From the NCBI GenBank assembly GCA_033063855.1, contig CP093829.1, positions 4,474,243 to 4,538,242 of the forward strand: DNA of 64,000 bases, written 5' to 3'. The position numbers and the translations under genes are program-made. How positions within the stretch are numbered: position 1 is the stretch's first letter; each line of letters opens with the position of its first letter. Positions 25,501 to 39,700 of the stretch are shown here, piece after piece. The stretch is from Smittia aterrima (taxonomy: Eukaryota > Arthropoda > Insecta > Diptera > Chironomidae). Under the pieces are notes generated by a model that ran no database searches, was not told the DNA's origin, and saw only the letters and a list, made by a program, of their open reading frames with translations.

Positions 25501-28500
25501 TGAATAATAAAGCGCGATTGAATTTTTGATAAATACATTTCGTTGCTCTTTTTATGTGTCACTGAATTTTCAAGACGAACCATCATCATCTTCGTCGTTG
25601 TCTCTTCGTCAAGCGGATGATGTAATTATTGATGTCGGTGCGGAATTGATAAATTATGAATAAATTGTCTGATAATACATTATGCATGATTCAATATAAA
25701 TATTTCTTCGCCCCGAGAGAGGGTGACAACGTGAAAAAAAAAGATAAATTTCGATGCGTGTATGTGCGAAAAGTGAACTAATGGTTCCTCTCGTATCCCT
25801 CAGCTCACTCAATGGAAGTGATAAAGTGGAAATGTGTACGGATGATTTTTAAAAATCGATAAAAGGAAAAAGCTTATCATGATAGTACGAGAGAGATTGG
25901 TCTCTCACCCGAACCGAACGAGGCAAAGCACTGAAAAGGGTTCACTTTTGCCTTTGTAAACTTGTCAATTAAACAATTGTAATTTGAAATGTGTGACGTC
26001 TCTTCTCGGCTCAATGAAGACACTAATAAAGTTTTTAAGAGTCAAGTTTAATCGTAGTGAGTTGAGATTAAGATTTAAAGATAAACTCAATGGGGACATG
26101 AGAGGGAAACTTGCAGACGGAGCTCTGCTGTCTTAAAAACTTTTATTTGAGTTTTGTTCCGTACAATTTTAGTTTTTTTTTCTCTCTCGTTGGCAAAACG
26201 TGTTCAAAATCAACAAAGAAGCATTTCTACACACACCCTAATGAACCAGCATGATTTGAAAGTTCCCTTTTTTATTTTCCTTTTATGCATGCCTTCCACA
26301 GCTTTTTCCTCTGCCGAAGCGAAGAGACTATCGAGAGAAAGATGTGCTGAACAAATACTAATGTTGCATGGATCAGAGCATAGACGAATGTGATTTTTAT
26401 TCTTCAAACCAGAAAGATGATGATGAAGGCAGCGACGATAAAAAAAATGAGATGCAACGAATGTGAGAGCGACGATGTAAGTAATCGAGAGGAACATGCT
26501 GATTAAGAGGAACATGCGATCAAATATTGATTTATAAACGCGACAGATGATAGAAAATTGCTTTCCTACTTGGAAAAGAATCTAAGTCTTTTCAGGCTTG
26601 AGAAAAAGTTTTTCCTCTTTTCTTACATAACGAGACGTCTCCTTCCTCCTCCTTCCTCCCTCTTCCTTTCTTTCGTCTTTAGAACTAAAAGATTTAAACT
26701 TTTTTCCTTTTCCTTCACATGAAAAAGTAATTTATTCAACTTTGGGTAAATTAAACTTCAATTATCGATAGGAAAACGTGAAAAGAAAGCATTATTAGAG
26801 CGATAATACTTCGTGCTCGTTTCGCTTTGGCGAAAATCGTTCTCCCCGCAAAACGAAAAACTTTTGACTTTTCAACGTGTGTGGATAAGTACGGAATTAT
26901 AAAACTATAGAGCTCCTAATATCAGATAAGCGCTTCCAAAGTATTATTTGCGCTTTAGAGAATATTTGGGGTTGAACACGATCCGAAACTGGAGCATTCA
27001 CTCGACTCCTTTATTACGACTCTTTTAATTCGTTCACGTTATCTTGAAACGCAATAATTCCACGTCTTCTCGGATATCTTCCGTTTCGTTTATCGTCGAG
27101 CGCTGAAACATTATGCGGAGAATTATTGTCAACAGTGGGATTTGGAACTACCTTCAATTGATGTCGAATTAATAAATGTATCTCGTCTGTTTGAAAAAGA
27201 ATAAAAGAAATATTGAATTTACATTTAAAACACATTCACTTGATAAATTGCAGATCTGCGTTGTTATCTATTTAAATCCTTTTTTCCTTTAAAGTTCCTG
27301 ATTGATAAAACAGAATTTCTATTCATCGCCCTCATCATCTATCACGAGTTTGTTTGTTGAGGAAAAATTAAACAGCAAATTGTCACTTAGCAATTAATAC
27401 CAGAAGCGAGAGTTTGCCTCCTCAACTTTAAGACTTTTCCTTGTAAAGTTTTGCTGGCTGTAAATTTTTTATGTAAAAGTTGTCTTCGCTATATCCTTTC
27501 TCGTCTTTCTAAGCAAAAACCGGAGAGAAGAGCTTCATGTTAACGAACTTTGTACGTTTTTTCCCCTCCGAACGATACTTGCGCGTTAGAGCTTTTCTCT
27601 CGGCATTTCTCACGAAGCGCTTTAATCTCATTTTCCCTGCTTTCTCTCGCTCCTTTCGTGAGAATCGTGCTGTAGTTTCGTGCAACGAAATGAATTTGTT
27701 TGCAGCTCCAATGTGAAATTTTCTCACCGACTCTTCACAGCCATGCACACGAAAGCTGCTTCCCTCATGCCGTCTCGTTCTGTCACTGAGAAATTTTTGC
27801 GAATTCAAATGTTGTCGTGCTCTATGTAGAGTCTTTCTCAAACCGAAGCGGTCTCTATGTACAAAGGCTGTATACTCAATTTTTCGAGCGTTTTCAAATT
27901 TTATCAGAAGAAAAACATCTCGTGTAATATTGCTTTAGCCTGGGCTTAGTCTTGCAAAAATCGTTGAATGAGTCGGTGGTTGGAAAGTTATTTTTAATCG
28001 TGAACAGAAGATGAAGAAAAAAGAAGCAAACTTTCAGTGAAAACTAAAAAAGAGTTTACATTTAGTTTGATTTTTACTTTTATCACAAAATGAGTTATTA
28101 GTGCTTTCATAAATATATTTTACAGCCAAACATAAAACATAAAAATATATATCACAGCCAGCAAAAAATTATTGTACAGTTATACAACATAGATCATCAC
28201 AAATTGGGTGTAGTGCCGAATGAGAAAAAGTGCTTTTTATTGCTTCTCCTAAATCAAATTATTGGCATTAGATATAGTTTAGTAGAAAATGTTTTCGCAT
28301 TAGACGACGACAAGGAAAGAAGGAAAAAAGTTTGTTTCTGTCCTGGTGCTTAAAGGAAAAGTAATGAGCCCATCCTTGCCTTGCTTTCTCTCTCTCACTC
28401 TACTCTCACTCGTTCGTTCGTTTTCACATCGCGGCAGAAACTTTTCCATGACTTTACGTTTTTATGTTTTTTTGAAAAAGGTCGTTAAGCTGCAGAACAT

Positions 28501-31500
28501 TAAAAGAGCGACAATAATTTCAGCTCATTAGGCTCGCTTTTGATTTAATTGCGTTAATTAAAATTGAGGATAAAAGATAAACGTCAATAAAAGCAAAGCG
28601 AAGCGGCCACTCGTCCTGCTCATCTAAATCTCGAAAAACAATTTTATTTTTTTTCGAAGGAAATGAAATCTCATTTCAAATAGAAGAAAAAAGTTCTCCT
28701 CGTTCACTTTCAATTTGACTGCAAACTTTCCTCGCATAACCTCGATGAAAAGAGCTCTTATGCATAGCGAGCAGAGAAGAACATTGAGCCATGTTTATTC
28801 AGTGTTAACAGAAAATCCATTTGAAACTTTTTGCCTGCTTCGAAAGCAAACAAGAAGAAAGCAAACTGAAACTTTTTAATAGCGTTCAAGTAGTAACAAC
28901 AACAATGGCTTCGTAAAATGTTTATAGAGTGCTCTCTGGTTCAGTTGTGAAGGCTTTCAAAGCGAATTTTATTCTTAAACTTTATGCTTCGCCATTGTAT
29001 TGATTTAGTAGCCTCGCAAATCAATGTTTGCTGTGGAGAGAGACGACGACATGAATATATGCTGATGTAAAAAGAAATTTGTAAAGCGTCGTGAACATAA
29101 AAGAAGAATCCACATTAACACAACAAAAATCACATAAAAAGTATTTTTAAAGACAATTAAAACCTTTCTCTCTCTCCCTCACGTTTCAAACAAATAAAAA
29201 CCTTCCGTTTCGATGAAACGATCGAGATATGTTTAATCATATTTCAAACATGATTACACAAAGTATAATGCGAGGAGGTATAAGGAGGTGAAACATCAAC
29301 AAAACTAATTTCACAACGAGCGAAAACAAATTTCTTTGTCGAGGCGACTGCTGATTATGATAATGAGAGAGGATAATTTATGACAAGCGGTGGCTGAAGA
29401 GGAAACGTGGAAAAAGGGGAAAAAAGGAAGAAAATTACGAGGAAAAAAAAACAATGAACAGTTCATCTCTTCCACTCAACTTCGCTCTTGTAGATAAGAA
29501 CTTTTGACTCTAATGAAAAGGTAAGTCATTTAAGGGAAGGAGTTGTGTCGAAGGAAACCTTTTTTCTTTCCTCCAACTTTCAAAAGGAGAAGAAGAAGAC
29601 AAGAAGGGAAAATGGAAAATCCTTCTTCGTTATCATTTATTAAGAAAGATTTCCTTTCGTGAAATAAATGATTCTTAATATTATTAATTCTCGTCGTCTT
29701 GTCGGCGAGGAGGATGAAGAAGAAGAAAAGAGGGAAAGACAAGATAAGAAAGTCACTAGCGTATACGTTCCGAGCATTTTTCTTTCCTCAATGTTGATAT
29801 TCTCATTAGATTGGATTACTTTTCCTTCTTTAGTTGCCAGATGTAGGCTCCAATAAGAAGTGAGAGAAGGAAGCTACCCTCGTTATAAAAAAAAGGATTT
29901 TTATGTCTAGCTTAATGTTTAAGTCAGAAGCCTCCGACGAGCAAGTTTTGCATTTGCTCATCCTTGAAACTTTATTAGATGGAAAATATGATTAATGTGT
30001 TTTTTATGAAAAATATGAAAGAGGATTTGAGAAATCTGAGGAAAGTAAAGTTTCCTACACACATATACACACTTTTTCCTTTTCCTCCTTTGCTCTGCCT
30101 TCTAATATATTGATAATAAAGTTATTCGGCTTTTCTTCTTTCCATGTCTCTAATATATCATGCGAGTGGAGAAACGGCAACATTCTTTATGAGCAAAGAA
30201 AGATTTTTCTTACTTTTATCCATCGACTAACAGCCGAACATGCTTGGCATTCGGAAAGAAATGTTTTTCTTTCTCCTCTCGCAAAAATATTATCACAAAC
30301 ATTAAATCACATGTAGCAAAAGTCTCTACACTAGTGAAAAGATATTTCTATTGAGATATCTTAGGAACAGATTCATAATAAGAGCAATTTGTTATATAAC
30401 CGAGGGTAAACAAGAACATAAGAGAGAGAGTAGAAAAAATATGATTGCGATTTTTTATGGGAGAATCGTACGATCTTAATGGATACAAATATTTTGTTTT
30501 CCTTCGAAAAGGAGGAGCGAGAAACCAACACGGAATAAGCTTATTAATCGTGACAAAAATTCGAGTTAATCTTTCTTCATTAATTACGTCGAAGCTCCTT
30601 TTCGTAATAATTTCAAATTAATTTCCCTTATCGCTAATGAAACGAAATCTGTTTCAGCCTTTGTTTGTCTTCCTCTTATCTCTCTTCGTCTGTTACAAAC
30701 AGCCGTCTCGTTTCGAAACTTCTCTCATTACATTATAATCTCTGTCGATATGTTGCAAGCACTTTGCTAATTAATTTCGTATCTCACTAGTATCAGTTTC
30801 AAACGAGCAAACTTGCAACTGCAGTGGAATTTAAACCTTTGCCTGAAGCATCTTCCTTTGTTTCGTCGTCACTCGAATGTTATCATTACTGTTATTTTTA
30901 TTGATAATGTTGTTATGCTCGTTCCTAACAAGATGCTGAGCCTTTAGATATCGAAACACACTTTCAAACATGATCAGACGATGAAACATGTAAAAGCATT
31001 CTCGGTATTATTAACAGGAGTATAAAGTTGCAATGCTGCTATCTCCTTTCGCAATGAGACCATTTAAACATTGTGTAACAGAGCGAAAATAAAATCTATG
31101 ATTATCTTCATCGGTTTGGCTTTCAAGTGCTCTCTCTCTCACACGCTCTGGTATGAGCACCATCAAGCCATCAATTACTTTTATCTGGGCAGCATAATGA
31201 CTATAATCATTTAGAGTTCTCGTCGTCGCAATTGCATTGAAGTTATTTACTTGACTCATTATGAGAGTCTTTCAACCCTTTTTGCGCTCGACAATCAAGC
31301 GAAGTTAAGTGGAGTGGGGGGCAAGCAAAGGAATTTTATGTTTGGTTAATTTATTCACAAAAGCTCTAATGACTTAATGTCTTGCGAGGAAAGTCAAGTC
31401 GTAAACACTATTATTTTAAATTAATGATTATTTTGTGTTACAGACAGGCGAAAGTCGTCATCTGGTTGAAATCGTTTTCATAGTTGCCGTGCTTCTCAGC

Positions 31501-32697
31501 AAAATTTTCACTCAAACGTTTCTTTTTAATTTCCTTTCGACGTGCTTTTGGCATTAAATGGCATAATTAAGCAAATTTCTGAGGTTGAATGTTTATAATC
31601 AAAAAGGTAGAGGAATGAGAATCTGCTGATAATTTGTATACGACTTATGCAAATCACGAGAAATCCTTCCAAACTTTTCGTAGTGATCTAAGCAGCTTTG
31701 CATGCAATACTCTCACTCCCTTCCTCGTTTGCTTATTCTATAAACTTTTGCTTCTTCATACTTTGTATAGATAGATAGACACAAGACAAGTCGTCTCGAA
31801 GCTTAATTTCAAGAAATTGATTTTTTATTAAAATTTTATTATTTCAAACGTGTAATTGCATTTGTTTTATCGAGACGCTACTCAAGTGCTTTCTGATTCA
31901 ATTTCCCAGAGTGTACAATCTATACATAAAATCAATATTTAATCTGATATTGGAAACCGGATCGCTCCACTCACTCTCTCTCTCTTCCCAAGCTCTACAA
32001 AAACTATCGAAATGAATTTTGTCCCAATCAATTTGTGCAAACTTTGAACAACGGAGAAAAGCGGGGGCGGACGAGACAGAGAGAGAGAAGTCCCTGCTTC
32101 TGATTGTAATAAAAAAAAATTGAAAGCAACCATTTTAAAATGAGAAATATTTATTTCTGCTTCTGTTCGTCCTGTCGTGTCGGAAAAATGTTTAAGCCAT
32201 AAATTCTTTATCCTTAAGCACAATTCTCATTTTTTTCCTCATATACATAAGAGCACACACATTTCCATGCTTGCCAGTAGCAAATGATAACAGAAAAAAA
32301 ATCATCTGTTTGTTATTTGTTTTTCTGTACACTCTTTTTCGCACATCTAAATATTTATTTATGAATATCGTAGCGGCTTGTGTGCTAGAAGATTTATTTT
32401 GTTTGACATCGAAATGTGTATACTCGAGTTTGTTTTTTAATACTTTAGGAAAACTCAAGCACACATATTAGAGTCACTTTATACTTTACCCCACACACAA
32501 CAGGGAAATGGAGCTTTCCATCTCAGTTTTGTGTGAGAAGCAAGAAATTTTTGCAAACGACTCATGTGATCGTTGAGATCCCCCGGCCCAAAATAGCATG
32601 CTCATTTCTTGAACGCCAAAATGTGTGAAAATTTACATAAATTCAATTTAAAATAAAAGTTGTAGTGAATGAAACAACACAAAACGTCGTCAATAGT

Positions 32698-32707
32698 TTA
32701 AAAATAG
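32698..32707. promoter_or_regulatory. Candidate MEF2 site upstream of mir-133
   Basis: TTAAAAATAG fits YTA(A/T)4TAR, about 2.6 kb upstream of mir-133. MEF2 and SRF control miR-1/miR-133 clusters in other animals. The base composition makes chance matches likely. Confidence 0.18.
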
Positions 32708-34875
32708 ACACGTACGTCTTCGTCGTCGCTACGTGAGACTTTCCCGAACGATGATTTTCTTTTGAACAATATTGAAAAAAAAAGCGAAAAGTTTGTCCGC
32801 TTCCTCTTCGACACCCTCCCGTGCTGCGTTGTTGTGTGTCAAGAAATTATACACAGTCAGTAATCAAAGTAATGTAAGAATGAAACGGAGCTTTATTATC
32901 GGATGGGCGTGTTACGTTCTCGCCAAAAGTCTAAATTAATTTTTGATGGAAATTATTGCCATTTCGGATCCATCAATATAATAAGGTCGGAATTTTCGTC
33001 TTTCAAAAGTAAAAAAAGAGAATAAAGTGGAAGGAAGGAAAATCAAGTTTCCTTCGTCGTATGTTTGATTTGATCTGAACACAGTGAAGCTATTACGAAT
33101 ATTTTTTATTCACTCTTAACACGAACACCTTACAATTTATGGATTTTCCGCTTCGGCGTTTTGTTTGCAGCCGGAAAAAAAATTGGAAAGAGAATAGAAG
33201 TCAAAGGAGGATAAATACTCCAAAATAAACTCTAACATCGCGTTTTAAAAAATGCTTTAATGTTTGCTTAAAGTTAGCTTTACGTCGTTCACCCTCGTCC
33301 AAACGAAAAAGAAATTCCTTAATCTTTTATAGTCATTGGTGTTTTATGTATGCTCGATTCTCTCTTTTTTTTCCCTTGGAATTTGCGGAATTTTTTGATT
33401 AAAAAGGGTTTAGGAGAATCATTTGTGAAGCAAGCGCGGTATGCAACGCTAAGCGGGTACAAGAAACCATAAAAAAACGCTCCGCTTCAATATCAAAGTT
33501 GCATTAATCATTGCGAGGGCTGTCAGCACCTTCGCGTCGTCTTTCGGCAACTCCCAAGCTCGTAACAGAGTGCTCTGCTTTCTCTTGGCGAAACTGCAAA
33601 TTGATGGCTTTTCACTCTCCATCAAACAATTTGTTTTCCACCGTTGCTGTCGTTCTTTGCCAAGCGCACGGAGAGTTCGGGAGGAAGTATGTACAGAGAG
33701 CAAAAACGGAGAATTTTTCTGCGAAAGCAAAAGATAAAACTTTTTTTTATGTGATGAAAAATATTTTGCTCGATATCAAGGCGCCTAGCTGGCTGGTTTA
33801 CGAACTGAAATATACGTAGAGTAATTTATTTAATTGTTTTCAGTTGTTTTTGAACAAATAAAACTTTTTTTTATCCTACTCCCGCTCTATCTAACTGAAC
33901 AAAACTTTGCCATGAGAATTTATCTCCGTAGCAGCTTTTTCTCTTCCCACTTCGATAAAAGCGAGGAACCAAAATTATTTTGCCTCGATAAATCAACTGC
34001 AAAAAATGTTGAAAGCGAATGATTTTCAAACCATAAATAATTCTGAAAGTTATTTAAGAGATCCGATTAAAGGGGAGATTGCTATCGATGTGAAAATATG
34101 ATATAGAGGTAAATGAAACTTCAAACTTCATTAAAATTGAAGCTTTCTCTTGATCAAAAGCTGAAGCCTTTTGAAAAGGGAAAAGGGAAAAAAGCAAAAA
34201 GTTAATTAGGCGGGAAAGCGGAAACATTTTCAATTAAACATTAATCAATTTACACATCATTAATTTCTCTCGTTCAAATATGACATTCATCAAACGATGT
34301 AAAGAAATTTGTATTTGCACGTGACTCTCGCTCCTCTCGTTCGCTTCATTGCTGTCAAAAATTTATGTTTTAATTTTTCCTCGAACATGAAGACGTGTAT
34401 TGAAAGTTACTCAGATAAGGGTGAGGGTTTGAAGTCATATGATGCATCATAAAATATAATTCTTCAGGAAATGTTTCTTCCTTGCTCACACCGACCGTAA
34501 AAGCGAGTTAGATAAACGATGAGAAGGGAAAAGGAGAGAAGAAAAAAAGCTGGTAAACCCTAGAGAAATTTAACCTTGTTTCAAGGTTGGAGACGATAAA
34601 AAACCATAAAAAAAGAACATGAGGTTAAAGGTCTTCAGACCCCTGAAGCTTGAAAACCTACAGAGCAGGCGAGAAGCAGCATCAATAAAGCAATAAATGG
34701 CGAATCAACATTCAAATCATGAGTTAATAATAAATCAAAAAAAAAAGAAGGCAAAGAGCTTTAAGGCCTCACGGGAGAGTGAGAGCACCACCACAGCCTT
34801 TACTAGCGCTTCACGTTCATATAATTTTTCAAGCTCCCTTTATTGCCTTTCGCCTGGGCGAGAGAGCGTATCACA

Positions 34876-34890
34876 ACGACGACGACGACG
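34876..34890. repeat. (ACG)n simple repeat
   Basis: Five ACG units, about 430 bases upstream of the mir-133 hairpin. Confidence 0.8.
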
Positions 34891-35331
34891 GTGATAAAAA
34901 GCAGCTCCTATGGCTGGGGTTACATAAAATCATCAAGTCAAATGGAAAATTAAATTTGTAATGAATTTGAACATCATGCGGAAAGCTTCCATCAACATTC
35001 ACAACAGATACGAGCGCAGAAGACGTTTTTTAAAAAATTACAATTCGCATTTTGGGAAATTTAGGTTGAGCTTCGCATCGCACGCCAAAGGCCCAAGAGC
35101 ATCACAAACGGTTTGTTTGCTTGTGAGTGATTATATTTTTCATGAAAATGATTTATCAACGCCACAGTGTCGAGTTTATTGTGAATATGCGACCAGTGAA
35201 ATAAAGAGCACCCGAGCGTCATCAACAATGGATACAAATGAGATGAGGGAGGCTGCTGCTGCGCTTATTTGCTCCTCAATTACTCAACATTAGAGCATTC
35301 CGTCTCGTGTTAGAAACAAAACGTTGTATGT

Positions 35332-35353
35332 AGCTGGTTGACTTCGGGTCAAA
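35332..35353 (+). ncRNA. mir-133: miR-133 5p (star) strand
   Basis: This arm is complementary to the mature strand; its exact ends are estimated from the expected 2-nt 3' overhang and from the Drosophila precursor. Confidence 0.6.
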
Positions 35354-35369
35354 TCGAATTATAAAGTAT

Positions 35370-35391
35370 TTGGTCCCCTTCAACCAGCTGT
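35370..35391 (+). ncRNA. mir-133: Mature miR-133 (3p)
   Basis: The 22-nt guide strand begins TTGGTCCCC. Its seed is at 35371-35377. The sequence is as conserved across bilaterians as I know it. Confidence 0.95.
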
Positions 35392-36700
35392 TTTACAGCG
35401 TTCAATCCATCAGTCGAAGCATTCCATCAGCCGAGTGAATCAATAACAATAATGTGTTAGATGTTTGTAGGGTGACCAAGACGATCTCTCGACTTTCTAG
35501 CTCAAAGCTCATGGGCAACCAAAGTGATGACTAAAGTTTATGTGTGTGTGATGTTCAGATTTCAACGGCTGCGATGTGGCTGCCAATTTTGTTAGTTTGT
35601 TTGGTGAATAAAGTATACTTGGGTTAGACGCCATCATCGTGGTGCGTTTAGGAAAATAAATAAACATGGCAAGCGTGGCTTTTATGGCCGCAGAAAGTTT
35701 TCATAATAAATTTTTAAAAAGTGTCCACTAATTCCCATGGAATGTGCAAAGCTAAAGATTAATTGACACCACAGATCGAAATACTCTTGTTTATAGGATT
35801 TTAATAAGCCTCGAGGGCGTAACGAGACACGGGACACTCTCGTGTGAATATTGATATTCGAGCTTCGATAGAGATTTATTTAAAATTCTCTTTTTTTATT
35901 TTTCTGCGTTCGACCGAAGCTCTTCACAATCATTCATTATTTCAACAAACCTACCCTAGACTCTCGAAGCATAGCACAATTTAGAGTGGATGCCAAACAA
36001 TACCCAATTAAAATAACAAAAGAGACGAGCAGACCAGGTTTTGGATAAACAAAAAAGCCTTTTATACATGTTTGGGGTTCCCTCTGCAAATAAACATAAA
36101 ACAAATCCGTGCAAAAACAATTAAATTGAAATTAAACAACGCAGAACACCAAGCAAGCACTTCCATTGCACTTCCTCATGAAATATTAACGAATGAATGA
36201 AAAAACATGGCCACGACGCGGTGTTTGTCACGATGTCGGAGCAGAAATAATTTTCCTCTTTGAAGCTTTTTTTTTGTTAAGAGAAACAGAAAGAGAGAGG
36301 TGAAAGGCACAATTAATTTATAGCGTGAAATATTTCTCGTCGTTCATTTCGAATGTTTTAAAGATGTGAATTGTTTAACAGATCCTCTGAAGACACTTGA
36401 TTATTCTCAGGATGAATTATGCATGACTCTACAGCTCTTTCTCCCTTGAGGGAAGAAACGAAAATAAATAAATGTCGGTAGCTTTTTGTTGCGAGAGTGA
36501 GTTGTGAACTGAGGCGAGGAACGAGGAGAAATCAAAGAGAATAAAGAATCAATTAACAGCATTAAAGTTTAATTTTAGATTTTGCAGTATCTCAAACGAT
36601 TCGAATCATTGACGCTATTCGAGTGAAGATAATCGAGCGCCATCATCGTGCTTGATTTGTCAAAGTTTTATGATTCAACAGAACGTTTCGTCGTTGTCGC

Positions 36701-36712
36701 TCGTCGTCGTCG
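36701..36712. repeat. (TCG)n simple repeat
   Basis: Four units within a longer TCG-rich run that starts near 36689. Confidence 0.7.
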
Positions 36713-39700
36713 TGTCGAAATTCAACTCAGACTATTTCCGTGATCCAGCTTTTTATGTGCTGACAATGTGTAATCTCGAATGGTTTTTATGTCGCTTTTA
36801 TTTTGATAAATTAGTTGGCTTCCATTTTTGTAATTCGAAGCCCGTTTCCATTCCGTCAGGTGCTGCATACTAATCAACGATTTCCTATTTTCTGTTCGCT
36901 CCCCTTTGTCGATTGCTTTCTCCTCTTTCTCATCTTTCCATCATTTCATTCATTCAGTGCACATACGACGAAATTCTGTTCTTTTTTTACATAGCAGGAG
37001 CTTCCCATCGCCCTCGATCCCGATAGAACACGAGACCGATTTTTCCACTCCATTAACTCAATCAGTATCTTCCCATTTGTGATGTGCTCATAGGCCATTA
37101 CATTTCAATGAATTGATGCTGCATACCAATTATTTTTAAATAAAAGTCCAGCTTCGAGACACTAACGTTCCCATTTTAAAATGATTACAAAGTCAATTTA
37201 TCTGTTGAATGACTTTCGATAGGAGTTCAATGGCGAGATGAAGGGAAGCGAAGTGGCAAATAGAAAAACAAACTCGTGTTCTTCGGACCATGAACTCGTT
37301 CTATGAATAAACAACTTGATCTGATCTAAGCCTAAGTTAGTCGTAATGAATATTTATGTCTTCAATTATAAGACAGATTAATAAGAACTTTCTTAATGTG
37401 TGCAAAAATAATTAACTTAAATCAGATTAATTTTCTTTTTGCTGCTTTGCTAATCCGTAGATGAAGTAAATCGTTTGGGGAGAAGAGCCCGGATATCTTG
37501 TTCTTCAAATACAAATACGAACACTAGTCAAACATAATGGAGAAAAATTCATCACGAAGATAGGCTCGAGCATAGGTCAATTTGACTTCATTATGTTCGA
37601 GTTGTCGCAGAATCGACGCCGGGTCGACATTTCATCGTCTGAAGCATGACCTGAAGCACTCGATAAATTTTCCTCGTCGTTCGTTGCAGATATTTTCGGA
37701 AATTTCACCCATCTCCGCAGCAATCGGCAATGTTTGATCTGCTTCTTTCAACATTTGTCTCGTATCGCATTCCTATATTGCTTTAAGGACCTATAATGGC
37801 ACTAAAATTGTAATATCCAAATAGATTGCTCAATAGAACGCAACGGACATTCCACAATGAATATAATTTATGACCAGAAATGCTATAAATAAATTAAACT
37901 CTATATGCAAATGATATTTCCTTCTCTCTCTCTCTCACTCGCTCGGTCCATTCCATTTCCTTTTGCGAGAAAATGTTTTATATCAAAATCGCCTCTTCCA
38001 TTCAATTCTAGTGATCACATACAGAATCATCATCAAATATCATTGCGGACGAGTGAAAGAAGGGGCGAGAGCATTTTCGATTTGCATTGAATTCATAAAT
38101 AAAGATTTGGTCAGCTTCATTGCTCTTCTCTGTTCATGCTTTTGCTTTTGCCATTTGCCATCATAAGCATTAGAAAGGATTTTCATTTGAGAAGCTTTAT
38201 TAAAAAGTTTTCGCAAAGTTCAAATCTTAACAAGTAATTCGAAGCATTCTTTCTTCTCGCAATGCGAAGTTTCGGTTGAGACGTGTTCGATAAAAGTTCT
38301 CGTCGTCCTCGAAACGATGAAACACGTACGAAACTCTTTTGTAAAGAGGCGAACTTATAATTCAGTCTTTGTACTTTCGTTGTTCTCCTTGAACGCTCAA
38401 ATGAAGTTTTTATGCAAATTGAGGTTCGCTGCGGGTTAGCGACAATTTCGCGTATTCAACGAGGGAATAAACGAAAAGATTCGCGAGTTTTGAGGGGGAG
38501 AGCTGAACCAGCAGATAACTTCAACTGATTTCTGTGCTCTAGTGAATCGTGCGATATCAAAAATCGTGATTTGCTTCGCTGAAACCAAAGTTAAGCTCTT
38601 TTTATTTTCAGGATTGAAATATTTTGCCATGGCAAATGTAGCTTAATTGGAATTTCGTTTGTTCAATTTATTGTCATTAACTCGTTTAAATATTACAAAT
38701 TTATAATTTGTTTTGTAAATTAAGTTTAATTTGTGAAATGATATTCCAACAAAGGAATTTAATTTAAATTTATGGAAATTGGAAACTAACCAAATCTAAA
38801 ATTTGCAGGTTCAAAGGAAATTGAATTTTTTTATCTCCTAATTTTAGTTAGCTACCAAAAGAGTTTTCCATTAGTTGCGTACCCCTTGTCCAAAAGAAGT
38901 TCAAAATAGCGGAAAAAGCCTTCCTCCAATTAGTTTTAATGACTTTCTACATTAATCCCTCATAATCCTCTTGCAGAGCCTCATTCAACTACTCCCAAAA
39001 AAGCGACTCACGAAAAGAGCCTCTCAAAAAATTTCGCATTTCATAAATGAAAACGACAATCATGTTATCTCGTTCACAACCGAGAAACCATAAGTTGTCA
39101 TATGAACATCACTTTTAATCTAAGCTTATGAGCATTTATCTCTGTTGTGACAATTCATTTAAGTAACGAAGAGAGAGAGATTACAGGAAATGTGCACAAT
39201 ATTCATAATTCGAGCTCTCGTTCTCCCAAGTGCATAATTGATAACACAACGAATGAACGTTCGTTGGAGTTTGCATTCCTTCATTGTTGGGGAAAAGTGT
39301 AAAAAGTTGTGAACTTGCTTTTGCTTCCGAAGGAAAGGAAATCTGCACATTATGCAAATGTGTTCCCTGGTGTCAAATTCTGATGTTTTCTTTCGTCATT
39401 TTTGATTTGCATTCTCCCATTCCCCGTTTTCCCTTAGAAGCAGAACGAGTGTAAAAAGAAATTTCAACTTTTCGAAGAGTTGAGAACAATGCACAGAGCG
39501 GAATGCAACGTTAGTCAACACATTATAGGAAAACAATAGCAAGGAAAAACTTTTTTCATTACATTCTCATTTGTGGAAAAGTTTTATGCGAAGCTTTAGT
39601 TTTTTTATGTTTTAAAAAGTTTTCTTCGCTATCCTTTGAAAGTTGACTTTAATACACTCCAAAGTGATCAAAGCTTTTTCTCTTATCTCTCGTGGGTAGA

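Larger units (their letters stand above)
21383..35319. other. No gene seen (between the spätzle-like gene and mir-133)
   Basis: About 13.9 kb of AT-rich DNA with only short, overlapping chance frames on both strands. It contains (TCG)n at 22532-22547, (ACG)n at 34876-34890, many GA/CT tracts and a MEF2-type site at 32698-32707. It probably includes the spätzle-like promoter just beyond 21382 and part of the mir-133 primary transcript. Confidence 0.55.
35320..35402 (+). ncRNA. mir-133: mir-133 precursor hairpin
   Basis: Hairpin of the muscle microRNA miR-133. The 3' arm at 35370-35391 matches the conserved 22-nt mature sequence (TTGGTCCCCTTC then AACCAGCTGT). The 5' arm at about 35332-35353 (AGCTGGTTGACTTCGGGTCA) is the usual star strand. 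AGCUGGUUGA pairs fully with UCAACCAGCU, and GGGUCAAAU pairs with AUUUGGUCC using two G-U pairs. The lower stem AACG.UGUA (from 35320) pairs with UUACAGCGUU (to 35402), so the whole 83-base hairpin is well closed with a short loop. It lies on the same strand as mir-1. No open reading frame covers it. Confidence 0.96.

Noticed and set aside
28149..28163. TATCACAGCCAGC, the first 13 bases of the miR-2 family
   Set aside because: No complementary arm (a TGGCTGTG-like stretch) lies within about 100 bases on either side, and the match ends after 13 bases, so no precursor hairpin can form. Chance match.
31251..31259. Another possible first exon (ATG AGT CAA then GTAAAT)
   Set aside because: Weaker donor and a 10-kb intron; the near candidate is preferred.
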